Below, piece by piece: positions 35,400 through 44,174 of a stretch of DNA of 64,000 bases; within the stretch, counting starts at the first letter, position 1; the number at the start of each line of letters is the position of its first letter. The translations under genes were made by a program, and so were the position numbers. The DNA is taken from the NCBI GenBank assembly GCA_002382085.1, contig DFZK01000009.1:95947-159946 (forward strand), given 5' to 3'. The notes under the pieces are model-generated. The model searched no databases and was not told the DNA's origin. It saw nothing but the letters and a program-made list of their open reading frames with translations. Source of the stretch: Sulfurospirillum sp. UBA4058. Lineage in GTDB: Bacteria > Campylobacterota > Campylobacteria > Campylobacterales > Sulfurospirillaceae.

Positions 35400-36184
35400 C
35401 GATGTTCCTTGTACAATTCTTCTTCAATGGCTATGCCGAACACGTCGGTATAGGATTTGTCGTGTTTTAAATTTTCCTGCATTGTAACCAATGCGCGCTG
35501 ATAATCTTCTATAACGAGATTGCCTTTTAAAAGCTCGTATTTTAAAAATAACCAATAAGTATTGAGCACGTCGCTTTCGCAATACTCTTTGATTTTGGCG
35601 ATCTCCCCCGCGTAAAAAAGCTCCATCACTTGATCGCCGTGAACGTCGTATTTACCGGGAAGTCCCGCCATTGCGCAGACGTGATCGAGCTTTAATCCCC
35701 GCACCGCACCGAATTCGCACAAATGATCCATCACGTCGACGTGAAAGCGATCGGAATAGCGTGCGCGGTAATTTTCCCATTTATTTTTGTTCAGTTCTTT
35801 ATTCTCCGCTTCAAAATACGCACTGCATGTCAAGTTGTACTGCATCGCGCGAAGCATCAACAGCGGCATATCGAAACTCCGTCCGTTAAAGCTGACCAAT
35901 TTCGGATTTTTTTGGTTGATAAAATGGAGGAAATTTTTAATCATTTCATGCTCGTCGCTACCCTCGATACTGCTGACTTTTCGAAACATTCCGAAATCAT
36001 CGGCAATCACCGCGGAAACGGCGACGATCTTGTGAAAAGGAAGCGGCAAAAACGAACTTCCGCTTTTTTCTTCTTGCTCTTTCATCGCTAACATCGAAAC
36101 GCTATAGTCGTCTCCTTGGTAACCCAAAACGTTTCGAATCAGTGCGGCGTCGGGAATCGTCTCTATGTCGAAGACGCAGATCAT
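35396..36184 (-). CDS. PolB-like 3'-5' exonuclease
   Basis: A DEDD exonuclease of 262 residues, like the predicted exonuclease family related to PolB. Motif I is FDIETIP near the N terminus, motif II VSFNGRSFDMPLL and motif III EYCESDVLNTYWLF, all with their acidic residues. It is probably a DNA repair or processing exonuclease; its natural substrate is unknown. It is the first gene of the long minus-strand transcript and has a strong AAGGAGAG site. A short gap with a palindrome separates it from lpxL on the other strand. Confidence 0.88.
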   Translation of the reverse strand: MICVFDIETIPDAALIRNVLGYQGDDYSVSMLAMKEQEEKSGSSFLPLPFHKIVAVSAVIADDFGMFRKVSSIEGSDEHEMIKNFLHFINQKNPKLVSFNGRSFDMPLLMLRAMQYNLTCSAYFEAENKELNKNKWENYRARYSDRFHVDVMDHLCEFGAVRGLKLDHVCAMAGLPGKYDVHGDQVMELFYAGEIAKIKEYCESDVLNTYWLFLKYELLKGNLVIEDYQRALVTMQENLKHDKSYTDVFGIAIEEELYKEHR

Positions 36185-36208
36185 TAAGTCTCTCCTTGGC
36201 TCGTTTTA

Positions 36209-36222
36209 GCTAAAATTTTAGC
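36209..36222. promoter_or_regulatory. 14-bp palindrome between divergent genes
   Basis: GCTAAAATTTTAGC is a perfect palindrome in the 63-base gap between the exonuclease gene and lpxL, which are read outward. It could be an operator that controls both long surface-glycan transcripts, or part of overlapping A+T-rich promoters. No regulator is known for it. Confidence 0.4.
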
Positions 36223-36247
36223 CTAATTTTACTATGAAAGTGATGAG

Positions 36248-37138
36248 ATGCGAATTTATGTGGAATATGCCGTCGTTAAAAGTGTTCTCTTTTTAGCCAA
36301 GCTGCTTCCTATCGGTGTGATCTACCGTTTATTCCGAGTGCTTGCGGCACTCTTTTTCAGGCTCGATCGACGTAGACGCTCGCTAACGCTTCAAAACCTT
36401 GCGTTGGCATTCCCCAAGATGGAAGAGTCGAGCCGCTTGGCATTGGCAAAAAAAGCGTATGCAAGCGTCGCATTAACGCTTGCGGAAGTTTTATTGATGT
36501 ACCACCGACGTTTCGATATCGACGCGGCGGTCGAAAACCTCGACGAAGCACTTGAAGAGATCCATGCGCGTTTTGCCGATAATCGTAAGGGCATTTTACT
36601 TTTGACCGCACATTTCGGTAATTGGGAGTTATTAGCCCATTTTCTGGCAAAACACGGCTATCCGTTAGTCGTTATCGGAAGAAGCGGTAACAACCGTTTG
36701 ATCGAAAATCGTATTACCGCACCGTTTCGAAGCCTCTACGGCAACGCGCTTGCCAACAAAAGCCAAGCCATGAACGCCATTTTACGCACGCTCAAAAATA
36801 AAGGCATCGCCGGTATGTTGATCGATCAAAAAGCAAGCGGCTCCACCAGTATTAAAGCCTCTTTTTTCGGGCATCCCGCCGATACCGTGAGCTCGACCGC
36901 ACTCCTCAAACGACGTTACGATCCGCCCGTCATACCGCTTTTTATGGCACGTCAACCAAGCGGTCGTTATCGACTGCTCGTCGGTCGCGACGCCGAACTT
37001 GCTTTGCCCGAAGCATGGGACGAAACGGAAAAAATCGCACGCTTAACCCAACACTATAACGATATTATCGAAGCCGTCGTCAAAGAGTATCCCGAACAGT
37101 GGTTTTGGATGCACAATCGCTGGAGACTCCGCCCGTGA
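36248..37138 (+). CDS. lpxL: Lipid A late acyltransferase (LpxL/HtrB family)
   Basis: This adds a secondary acyl chain to Kdo-lipid A at the inner membrane. The 296-residue protein has the H-x4-E catalytic motif in LTAHFGNWELLA (about 117-128), and a hydrophobic N-terminal helix. Later segments include IAGMLIDQKASGS and a C-terminal PEQWFWMHNRWRLRP. In Campylobacter the corresponding gene (htrB/waaM) also heads the LPS core genes. The following gene starts within its stop codon (GTGA), so they are coupled. Confidence 0.92.
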   Translation: MRIYVEYAVVKSVLFLAKLLPIGVIYRLFRVLAALFFRLDRRRRSLTLQNLALAFPKMEESSRLALAKKAYASVALTLAEVLLMYHRRFDIDAAVENLDEALEEIHARFADNRKGILLLTAHFGNWELLAHFLAKHGYPLVVIGRSGNNRLIENRITAPFRSLYGNALANKSQAMNAILRTLKNKGIAGMLIDQKASGSTSIKASFFGHPADTVSSTALLKRRYDPPVIPLFMARQPSGRYRLLVGRDAELALPEAWDETEKIARLTQHYNDIIEAVVKEYPEQWFWMHNRWRLRP

Positions 37139-38028
37139 GAATTTTAATTTTAAGCGACGCACGTAAAGGGCATCTGAACCAATCCGTCGCCTTTGCCGAA
37201 CATCTTGAAGCCTCTTACGATATTCTTCCGGTCGCTTTTGCATGCCGAGCGTTTAAACCGCTCTCCTACGTGCTGGATTTTTTTAAAATTTACACGCTAT
37301 GGCTGTTTAAAAATTTCGAACCTTTCACGCAGGCTTACGATCTGATCGTCTCGGCAGGTTCCGGTACGTATTATGCCAACAAAACGCTCGCGCGCGCGCT
37401 CAACGTTAAGTCCGTCACGATGATGCTTCCGCAAGGTTACCGCTACGATTTCGACCTTATTTTTGCACAGATGCACGATCGTCCGCCCCGACGTCCCAAC
37501 ATCATAACCCTTCCGGCAAATTTTAATCGTCCTCGTCCGCAAGGTCTGTTTACGCCGAAAACGCGATCTATTGGCATCGTTATCGGCGGAGACAACGCCG
37601 TAATGAAAATGGACGAAAAGCGTCTTCGAAGCCAACTCGACGCGATCTTTCAACGGTTCCAAGGGTATGAAATCGCCCTAACCACCTCGCCTCGAACGCC
37701 CAAAAACATCGAGTCCTTTCTCGAAACGTACCCTTTTGCCTACCGTGTTATTTTTTCCCAAACGCCGATCAATCCGATCGCCGATTTTTTAGCGTGTTGC
37801 GAAGTCGTTTTTATTACGATAGATTCGACTTCCATGATCAGCGAAGCGATCGGTTACGGTACGGCTTGCGTCGAGATACTGCCGCTCGGAGAAGAAACAA
37901 CCAACAAATTTTTCACGATGACTCGAATCCTTGAGCAAGAAGGGTACCTCCATCTGTTCGACGGAACGTTTGCCCAAAATAACCGAAAAATAGACTTTAA
38001 ACACTACGCGCAAAAGATCAATGCATGA
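37135..38028 (+). CDS. ELM1-family (mitochondrial fission-like) protein
   Basis: A 297-residue GT-B-like protein of the ELM1 family, named after a plant mitochondrial fission factor but common in Proteobacteria beside LPS genes. The start is GTG overlapping the lpxL stop, giving VRILILSDARKGHLNQSVAF. Later come SAGSGTYYANKTLARAL, IGIVIGGDNAVMKM and a donor-site-like FITIDSTSMISEA. A glycosyltransferase role in the outer core is likely but unproven. It overlaps the next gene by four bases. Confidence 0.8.
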   Translation: MRILILSDARKGHLNQSVAFAEHLEASYDILPVAFACRAFKPLSYVLDFFKIYTLWLFKNFEPFTQAYDLIVSAGSGTYYANKTLARALNVKSVTMMLPQGYRYDFDLIFAQMHDRPPRRPNIITLPANFNRPRPQGLFTPKTRSIGIVIGGDNAVMKMDEKRLRSQLDAIFQRFQGYEIALTTSPRTPKNIESFLETYPFAYRVIFSQTPINPIADFLACCEVVFITIDSTSMISEAIGYGTACVEILPLGEETTNKFFTMTRILEQEGYLHLFDGTFAQNNRKIDFKHYAQKINA

Positions 38029-39110
38029 GAATCGTCCAACTGCTTCCCGAACTCAACGAAGGCGGCGTGGAGCGCGGCGTCATCGAGCTTTCACGTGAAT
38101 TGGTCCAACGTGGATTTGAAAGCGTCGTGATCAGTAACGGCGGCAAATTGGTCGAGGCCTTAGAGCGCGATGGAGCTTTACATGTAACGATCAACGTCTG
38201 CTCGAAAAACCCGTTAAGTGCGCCGTGGCGCATCTTTACGTTATATCGGGCATTGAAAAAAATAGGCCCCGATCTTTTACATGTCAGAAGCCGCGTACCG
38301 GCTTGGATGGTTTTTTTCGCCAATGCCTTTTTGCGCCTTCCCGTCGTCGCGACCGTTCACGGCTTTAACTCCGTCGGTTTTTACAGCTCGATCATGACCA
38401 AAGCCGATCACGTGATTTGCGTTAGCGGTGCGATCAAAGACTTTATCCAAAAACACTACCGCGTTTCCGACGAAAAAATCAGCGTCATCCCAAGAGGTAT
38501 CGATCTGACGGTTTTCAATCCCGCAACGATCGATCGGTCGTTTATCGAAGCGTTTCAAGCACGCTTTTGCCTGCACGATCGCTTCGTCGTCTCGACCGTC
38601 GGACGCATTACGCAACTGAAAGATTTGGAGACGTTTATCCGCGCTATCGCCGTTTTGAAAAAAGATATTCCAAACATTGTCGGACTCATCGTCGGCGGTA
38701 TTCGCGAAGATAAACACGCCTATGCCGCATCGCTTCAAACCCTCTGCGATACTTTAGCGCTAAGCGACACGGTCTTTTTTTGCGGAAGTTCAAATAACGT
38801 AGCGGAAATTTACGCCCTCAGCGACGTCACGCTCAGTTGCTCCAAAAAACCCGAAAGTTTCGGCAGAAGCGTCGCCGAAGCGATTGCAATGAACACGCCC
38901 GTCGTCGCTACGCGCCACGGCGGCGTTTTAGACATCGTCCAAGAAGGCGTTAACGGTTACTTTTCCGCTATCGGCGATGCACAAGATTTAGCTCAAAAAA
39001 TCGTTCAGGCAAAAGCATTAAGCTTTGATGGGTATACTTACGTCAAATGCCGTTTTTCATTAGAGCAAATGGTCGAAAAAACAATAGGTGTATATCAAAA
39101 ACGACTATGA
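38025..39110 (+). CDS. Family 4 glycosyltransferase
   Basis: A 361-residue GT-B transferase: MRIVQLLPELNEGGVERGVI with the glycine-rich acceptor loop, VVATVHGFNSVGFY, VIPRGIDLTVFNP, VSTVGRITQLKDLETFI and E-x7-E as ESFGRSVAE. It resembles LPS core transferases; the sugar is not deducible. Two copies of the iterated palindrome lie 99 bases apart (38178 and 38277), one in the codons for Leu-His-Val and one for Leu-Leu-His-Val-Arg. Confidence 0.92.
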   Translation: MRIVQLLPELNEGGVERGVIELSRELVQRGFESVVISNGGKLVEALERDGALHVTINVCSKNPLSAPWRIFTLYRALKKIGPDLLHVRSRVPAWMVFFANAFLRLPVVATVHGFNSVGFYSSIMTKADHVICVSGAIKDFIQKHYRVSDEKISVIPRGIDLTVFNPATIDRSFIEAFQARFCLHDRFVVSTVGRITQLKDLETFIRAIAVLKKDIPNIVGLIVGGIREDKHAYAASLQTLCDTLALSDTVFFCGSSNNVAEIYALSDVTLSCSKKPESFGRSVAEAIAMNTPVVATRHGGVLDIVQEGVNGYFSAIGDAQDLAQKIVQAKALSFDGYTYVKCRFSLEQMVEKTIGVYQKRL

Positions 39111-40234
39111 TACGAACTGACATGTTAAAACTCTTGACGATTCAAACTCTTTTATCGATGCGATACCGTATCATTGCGTGTGTTCAAAAACTTTTATTCT
39201 CTTCTCAAATACCCGTGACTAAAATCCTCATTCATCGGGTGGGAACGTTCGGTGATTCTATCGTCACGCTTCCGGCACTCTCGCTTATACGCCGACGCTA
39301 TCCTGACGCTCAAATCGATTTTGTTACGACGTATGCGACGTCTTTGAATCTTTCAACGATTGTACGAAAAGATTTTTTTTCGAAGGTCTATCTGATTCAA
39401 AAACAAAACCGTCAAAAGGAACTCAAAGCTTTAAAGCGCGAACGATACGATCTTTACATTGAACTTCCTCAAAACTACGGACTCATCAAAACGTTACGTA
39501 ATATGCTTGTGGTTCGCTTTTTTTTAGGGATCAAAAATGCTTTCGGATGGGATGAAGGTATGTCCAAATTGTTTGCAAAAGAACAATTGACGTATGCGCC
39601 TCCTTTACGCGAAAGTGAACGCTTTGTCAGGAACCTAGCCCGCAATGCGATTACCGGAACGCCTGATTATCCGTTAAATATCGAAGCTCCGTTTGCCGAA
39701 ATACCTACGCATTTTCAAGCGCCTCACAAGGTAATCGCTTTTGTCATCGGAACCAATGTTCCCGCCAACAAATGGCCGCTCTCTTCGTGGCGTTCACTGG
39801 CGATCGCTTTATGCCAAGAAGGCTTTAGCGTAGCGATTATCGGCGGAGAACAAGAAAAGCAAGATGCACAGATCATCATTGCCGATTTGGATCACGCCTA
39901 TAATTTTTGCGGACAATTTTCCATTGCTCAAAGTGCCGGATTTTTACAATTGTGTACGGCGGCAATTTGCCACGATACGGGGGCGATGCATTTATGCTAT
40001 GCCGTTCATACGCCCCTAGTAGCACTTTTTAGCTCTCGACAACTCGCCTCAAAATGGTTTCCGCCCCAAAAAGGAAATGCCGTTTTAATGCATATCCTTC
40101 CTTGTTCGGGCTGTTTTCGTAAACAATGCGAAAATAATCTTTGCCTCAAAGAAATTACCCCTGACGCCGTAGAACGGCAACTGCACAAACTGTTAAAGGA
40201 GATTGATGAAAATAGTCCATGTCGCAAGCTTTAA
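39107..40234 (+). CDS. Family 9 glycosyltransferase (heptosyltransferase-like)
   Basis: A GT-B transferase of the WaaC/WaaF heptosyltransferase family, 375 residues from the ATG that overlaps the previous stop (ATGA). Signatures are ILIHRVGTFGDSIVTLPALS, the donor-site NVPANKWPLSSWRSLAIAL, and CHDTGAMHLCYAVHTPLVAL. It probably adds a heptose or related sugar to the LPS core, using the ADP-heptose made by the genes at 45-49 kb. It overlaps the next gene by 29 bases. Confidence 0.9.
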   Translation: MIRTDMLKLLTIQTLLSMRYRIIACVQKLLFSSQIPVTKILIHRVGTFGDSIVTLPALSLIRRRYPDAQIDFVTTYATSLNLSTIVRKDFFSKVYLIQKQNRQKELKALKRERYDLYIELPQNYGLIKTLRNMLVVRFFLGIKNAFGWDEGMSKLFAKEQLTYAPPLRESERFVRNLARNAITGTPDYPLNIEAPFAEIPTHFQAPHKVIAFVIGTNVPANKWPLSSWRSLAIALCQEGFSVAIIGGEQEKQDAQIIIADLDHAYNFCGQFSIAQSAGFLQLCTAAICHDTGAMHLCYAVHTPLVALFSSRQLASKWFPPQKGNAVLMHILPCSGCFRKQCENNLCLKEITPDAVERQLHKLLKEIDENSPCRKL

Positions 40235-41225
40235 TTATCTTAAAGACGGGCAAAGTTATTATGCCACCGATTATAAAATCCAGCAAGGCTTAATTCGTAA
40301 CGGACACTTTGTCTATCCTTTTAGCTACCGCGACACGGCACGATGCAGTAATATCTTCGGTTCAAAACGCTGGGGTATCGGCAAAACCAATCGCCGGCTC
40401 ATTGATACATGTCAAAATATCGCTCCCGATCTTTTACTGCTTTCCCATGCCGAACTGATCAGCGGCGAAACATTGGAACGTATTCGTCTTTTATTGCCGA
40501 ATATTAAAATTGCGATGTGGTTTGTCGATCCGCTTTGGATTCAGCATCATTGTGTCAATATTCAATCCAAAATCGACTACTTGGACGTTTTTTTTGCAAC
40601 GACAAGCGGTGCATTGTTAAAAGAGTTCAAACGCCCTCACAATCACGTCGCTTTTTTCCCGAATATTGCAGACGCATCGATCGAAACTTCCCAATGCTTC
40701 GAACATAGCGATCTTCCGATCGATTTTCTCTTTTGCGGTAGAGACTATAAAGAACCCGACCGACAAGCTTTTTTAGTGGAACTTGAGAAAAGTCTCTCTT
40801 TCGGCAATGCACAATTCTTCGGTTGTTTAGGAAAACCGTTGATTTTTGGGCATAACTATACGTCAAAATTATCGCAATCTAAAATGGGTTTAAGCTACAA
40901 TCGCCGAAACGATGTTGATCTTTACATGTCGGATCGTATCGTACAACTTACCGGCAACGGCATTTTGACGTTTTCGCCCAAGATCCCCGATATGGAGCTT
41001 TTATACACGAACGAAGAGGTTGTTTACTTCGACTCGGCGGAAGAGTTACATGTAAAACTTCACTACTTTCATACACACGATCAAGAACGCCGAAAGATCG
41101 CGCAAAAAGGATGGGAAAAAACCCACCGAAGCTTTAATAGCCAAAGAATTACCCGTTATATGATCGAGACGATTTTTAACCGCCCTTTCAGTGAAAACTA
41201 CGAATGGCAAAATGAGAGGTTTTAA
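40206..41225 (+). CDS. Glycosyltransferase, CgeB-like
   Basis: A 339-residue protein with a GT-B outline: KIVHVASFNYLKDGQSYYA at the N terminus, IKIAMWFVDPLWIQHH, IDFLFCGRDYKEPDR and a C-terminal donor-binding part with DRIVQLTGNGILTFSPKIPD. This last stretch matches CgeB-like transferases of the glycosyl transferase 1_2 type. The ATG used has AAAGGAG at good distance; a TTG just before it is rejected. A TTACATGTAA copy is at 41046. Confidence 0.82.
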   Translation: MKIVHVASFNYLKDGQSYYATDYKIQQGLIRNGHFVYPFSYRDTARCSNIFGSKRWGIGKTNRRLIDTCQNIAPDLLLLSHAELISGETLERIRLLLPNIKIAMWFVDPLWIQHHCVNIQSKIDYLDVFFATTSGALLKEFKRPHNHVAFFPNIADASIETSQCFEHSDLPIDFLFCGRDYKEPDRQAFLVELEKSLSFGNAQFFGCLGKPLIFGHNYTSKLSQSKMGLSYNRRNDVDLYMSDRIVQLTGNGILTFSPKIPDMELLYTNEEVVYFDSAEELHVKLHYFHTHDQERRKIAQKGWEKTHRSFNSQRITRYMIETIFNRPFSENYEWQNERF

Positions 41226-41857
41226 TGCTGCATACCCTATGGAATAAACTCATCGTATATTGGAAATTTCATCATACGTTGCTACGAATTAAAGGAAAAG
41301 CAAAAATACGTATCAAAAAAAATGCATCTATTGTGCAAAAAACTAAAGGTCAATTGACATTAGGCTATGGTGATTGTACTATAGCACGGTTTACCCATAC
41401 GGGATGTAACTTAAATTTGATGAAAAATAGTCAACTTATTTTAAACGGGAATAGCAAAATAGGGCTGGGCAGTGCTTTAACCCTTGAAGAGAATGCTACT
41501 TTGGAACTTGGAAGTAGTACTTATATTTGTGCAGGAGCGACCATCCGTGTCGCACATAAAGTTTCAATCGGTGAGCAATGTGCTATTTCGTGGAATGTTA
41601 CTATTATGGATAGTGATTTCCATGAATATGCTCTAGAAGACGGCACCGTTCCTCTAAAAACAAAAGAAATCGTTATCGGTAATAACGTCTGGATTGGTAA
41701 TAACGTTCTTATCCTAAAAGGTGTTAAAATCGGTAATAATGCCATTATCGCCGCGGGGAGCGTTGTCACTAAAAATGTGCCTGAAAGTACTGTTGTTGCA
41801 GGAAATCCCGCTAAAATTATTAAAAACGGTGTTAAACCGATTAATCCAAAGTTTTAA
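41225..41857 (+). CDS. Hexapeptide-repeat acyltransferase
   Basis: A 210-residue left-handed beta-helix protein. The C-terminal half has clear hexapeptide repeats (IVIGNNVWIGNNVLILKGV, KIGNNAIIAAGSVVTKNVP) and the acetyltransferase end VVAGNPAKIIK. DSDFHEY holds the likely catalytic His. It would O-acetylate a glycan residue with acetyl-CoA. Base composition is lower in G+C than the genes around it, hinting at separate acquisition. Confidence 0.9.
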   Translation: MLHTLWNKLIVYWKFHHTLLRIKGKAKIRIKKNASIVQKTKGQLTLGYGDCTIARFTHTGCNLNLMKNSQLILNGNSKIGLGSALTLEENATLELGSSTYICAGATIRVAHKVSIGEQCAISWNVTIMDSDFHEYALEDGTVPLKTKEIVIGNNVWIGNNVLILKGVKIGNNAIIAAGSVVTKNVPESTVVAGNPAKIIKNGVKPINPKF

Positions 41858-41859
41858 TC

Positions 41860-42966
41860 ATGCTCAATACGTTAAAACAAAAATTACGAACATGGCGATT
41901 ACAGCGAGAAAATGCTCTCTACGAAAAAGCGTACCTTCGAAAATTCGGTTCTTTGCCGCCTTTTGAGTCTTTTGTTATCCACGAAAATAGATTTTCAAGA
42001 CGCCGCCTCAACATCATCTACCTCACATCGTATGACGGTACGTTTAGTATTAACAACACGTATCTGCCGTTGCAAGAATTAGGTAACGTCTTCCGCTTTG
42101 AAATGGATCCGAAAGACGATCGAAAACAGTGGTATATCAAAAAAGAAGCCATCAATCGTCAGATGGTTCGTTTTATACAAGAGACTATGGCTCAACATGC
42201 AATCGACGTTATCGTATGCTATTTATCGGGAAGAACCCTCACCCAATCGACCTTAGATTTTTTTAAAACACTCAATGTGCCTATTATCAACGAAAGCTTG
42301 GATGACGAACGCAAATTCAAAAGCCGTAAAGGACCTGATGGAAGATATCGCGGAATGAACGAGATTTGTTCTTATTTTGACGTATCGCTGACCACGTCAA
42401 AAAGTGCTCTTATCAAATACGTCGTAGAAGGTGGAAAGGTTCTTTACAAACCGTATGCCGCCAATCCGTTAATCTATAGAAAGTTAGGGCTCGAAAAAAA
42501 ATACGATGTCGTTTTCATAGGAGCAAACTACGGAACGCGCCCCGCATATATCACATATTTACGTCAAAACGGCATTTCGGTTTTAACCAAAGGCTCCGGT
42601 TGGGAAGAAGGCAATGCCACGCCCGATGAAATGATAGTGCTTTTTAATCAAGCTAAAATTATTTTGGGCTTTGCGGGTGTCGGTATCAACGACGATATTT
42701 TCATTTTAAAGGGGCGAGATTTTGAAGCTCCGCTAACCGGCTCATTCTATATAACCCAACACCACGCGGAATTGGAGGAATATTTCGTCTTGGGAAAAGA
42801 TATCGAAACCTATGCAAGTAAAGAAGAACTTTTGGAAAAAGTGCGTTATTTTTTATCCCATGAAACGGAAAGAGAAGCCGTGGCAAATAACGGATTTAAC
42901 ACATGCCTTCATCACTATACGGCAAAAGCCGCTTACGAAAAAATTTTAGGATACTTAGGGTTATGA
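41860..42966 (+). CDS. Glycosyltransferase, CgeB-like
   Basis: A 368-residue protein related in type to the one two genes upstream: LNIIYLTSYDGTFSINN, IINESLDDERKFKSRKG, VLYKPYAANPLIYRK, YDVVFIGANYGTRPAYI, and a C-terminal LKGRDFEAPLTGSFYITQ donor region. These are marks of GT-B transferases with a CgeB-like C terminus. Donor and acceptor are unknown. It overlaps the ligase gene by four bases. Confidence 0.8.
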   Translation: MLNTLKQKLRTWRLQRENALYEKAYLRKFGSLPPFESFVIHENRFSRRRLNIIYLTSYDGTFSINNTYLPLQELGNVFRFEMDPKDDRKQWYIKKEAINRQMVRFIQETMAQHAIDVIVCYLSGRTLTQSTLDFFKTLNVPIINESLDDERKFKSRKGPDGRYRGMNEICSYFDVSLTTSKSALIKYVVEGGKVLYKPYAANPLIYRKLGLEKKYDVVFIGANYGTRPAYITYLRQNGISVLTKGSGWEEGNATPDEMIVLFNQAKIILGFAGVGINDDIFILKGRDFEAPLTGSFYITQHHAELEEYFVLGKDIETYASKEELLEKVRYFLSHETEREAVANNGFNTCLHHYTAKAAYEKILGYLGL

Positions 42967-44174
42967 GATCGATACTTTATTATGCTTCACTGAAAAACAC
43001 CATTCGCTTTTTCTTAGGTATTTTTATTCTTTTTATTCCTATGAAAACGGCGATATACCCTATTAGTTACAGTTTGTTCCTCTTTTTTAGCGGAATTTAT
43101 TTTTACAAAAATCGTCTCGTTTGCTCTTTGACGGACTTTGCGATTACATACCAAAAGCTCTTGATCGCCTTTGGTCTTGTCATTGCTTCCATGGTGACAT
43201 CAAACCTTTTAAGTCCTTATGTCTCATTTGGCTCTTGGAAAGTTATTTTCGAATACGTCGTGCGTTATTTTTTACTTTTTGTCGTCTTAATCGTGCTTTA
43301 TCAAAACGCCGTTATTTCAAAACGCTTTTTACTCGTTGCAATTTTATGCGCCTTGTCGATACAAGGTATCGACGGCCTGTATCAAGCACTGAGCGGTATT
43401 GATTTGATTCGCGGACATTTGGGTTCAATTGCCGGTGAAGGTATGAATGCGGGAATCCGTGCGGCAATGTTTCATCGAAATACGTTCGGGCTTTTTATGG
43501 CAATCGGGATAATGTTATCGACGCTTTTGTTAATTTTTGAGAACAAGCTTCCCCATAAACCCTATCAAACACTTTTCCTAAGTATGACGATACCGTTCTT
43601 TATTTTCGGGTTGTTGTTTAGTTATTCGCGTTCTGCATGGGTTTTTTGCTGCGTTTTTTTATCGGTCTATCTTTTCAAAGAATACAAACGATTGACCTAC
43701 AAACATTACTTGGTACTGTTGACGCTCATTGTATCGATCGTCTGTTTTTTCCTCTATTTTGATACGCTTTTTGTACGATTTGTGCAGCTTATTCAGCTCA
43801 ATTCAAGCGAGCGCGACATTATATGGTTGGATAGTATCCGCTTAATCCAAGCACATCCGATAGTCGGCTACGGATTGATGAGCTACCAAAAAATTGCTTC
43901 GCAACATACGCTCAGCGTACACAACAGTTTATTGGAAATTATGCTATTTTTGGGTATCGTCGGCTTTGCGGCTTTTTCTTTTTTACTTTACGTCGCCTTA
44001 GAAAAAATCGTTCAAATCAAAGATTCCGTTTTATTGGCTTTTTTTGTCGCGTTTTTAGTCGTTAGCCAATTCGACCACAGTATTATCAGCAATGCTCCTA
44101 TGCTTTCGGCACTCTCGTTATTTGCCTTTTTTATTTTTGCTCAAAATACCGAATCGACATGCGTTAAAAATTAA
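42963..44174 (+). CDS. O-antigen ligase-like membrane protein
   Basis: A 403-residue protein with about eleven hydrophobic helices and the periplasmic loop of the Wzy_C/WaaL family (RAAMFHRNTFGLFMA, FSYSRSAWVFC, then IVGYGLMSYQKI and LSVHNSLLEIML with the conserved His). Such proteins join O-antigen to lipid A-core, or polymerise repeat units (Wzy). The ligase role is favoured because the neighbours are core genes, but the two cannot be told apart by sequence. It meets the GT10 gene tail to tail with a four-base overlap. Confidence 0.82.
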   Translation: MRSILYYASLKNTIRFFLGIFILFIPMKTAIYPISYSLFLFFSGIYFYKNRLVCSLTDFAITYQKLLIAFGLVIASMVTSNLLSPYVSFGSWKVIFEYVVRYFLLFVVLIVLYQNAVISKRFLLVAILCALSIQGIDGLYQALSGIDLIRGHLGSIAGEGMNAGIRAAMFHRNTFGLFMAIGIMLSTLLLIFENKLPHKPYQTLFLSMTIPFFIFGLLFSYSRSAWVFCCVFLSVYLFKEYKRLTYKHYLVLLTLIVSIVCFFLYFDTLFVRFVQLIQLNSSERDIIWLDSIRLIQAHPIVGYGLMSYQKIASQHTLSVHNSLLEIMLFLGIVGFAAFSFLLYVALEKIVQIKDSVLLAFFVAFLVVSQFDHSIISNAPMLSALSLFAFFIFAQNTESTCVKN

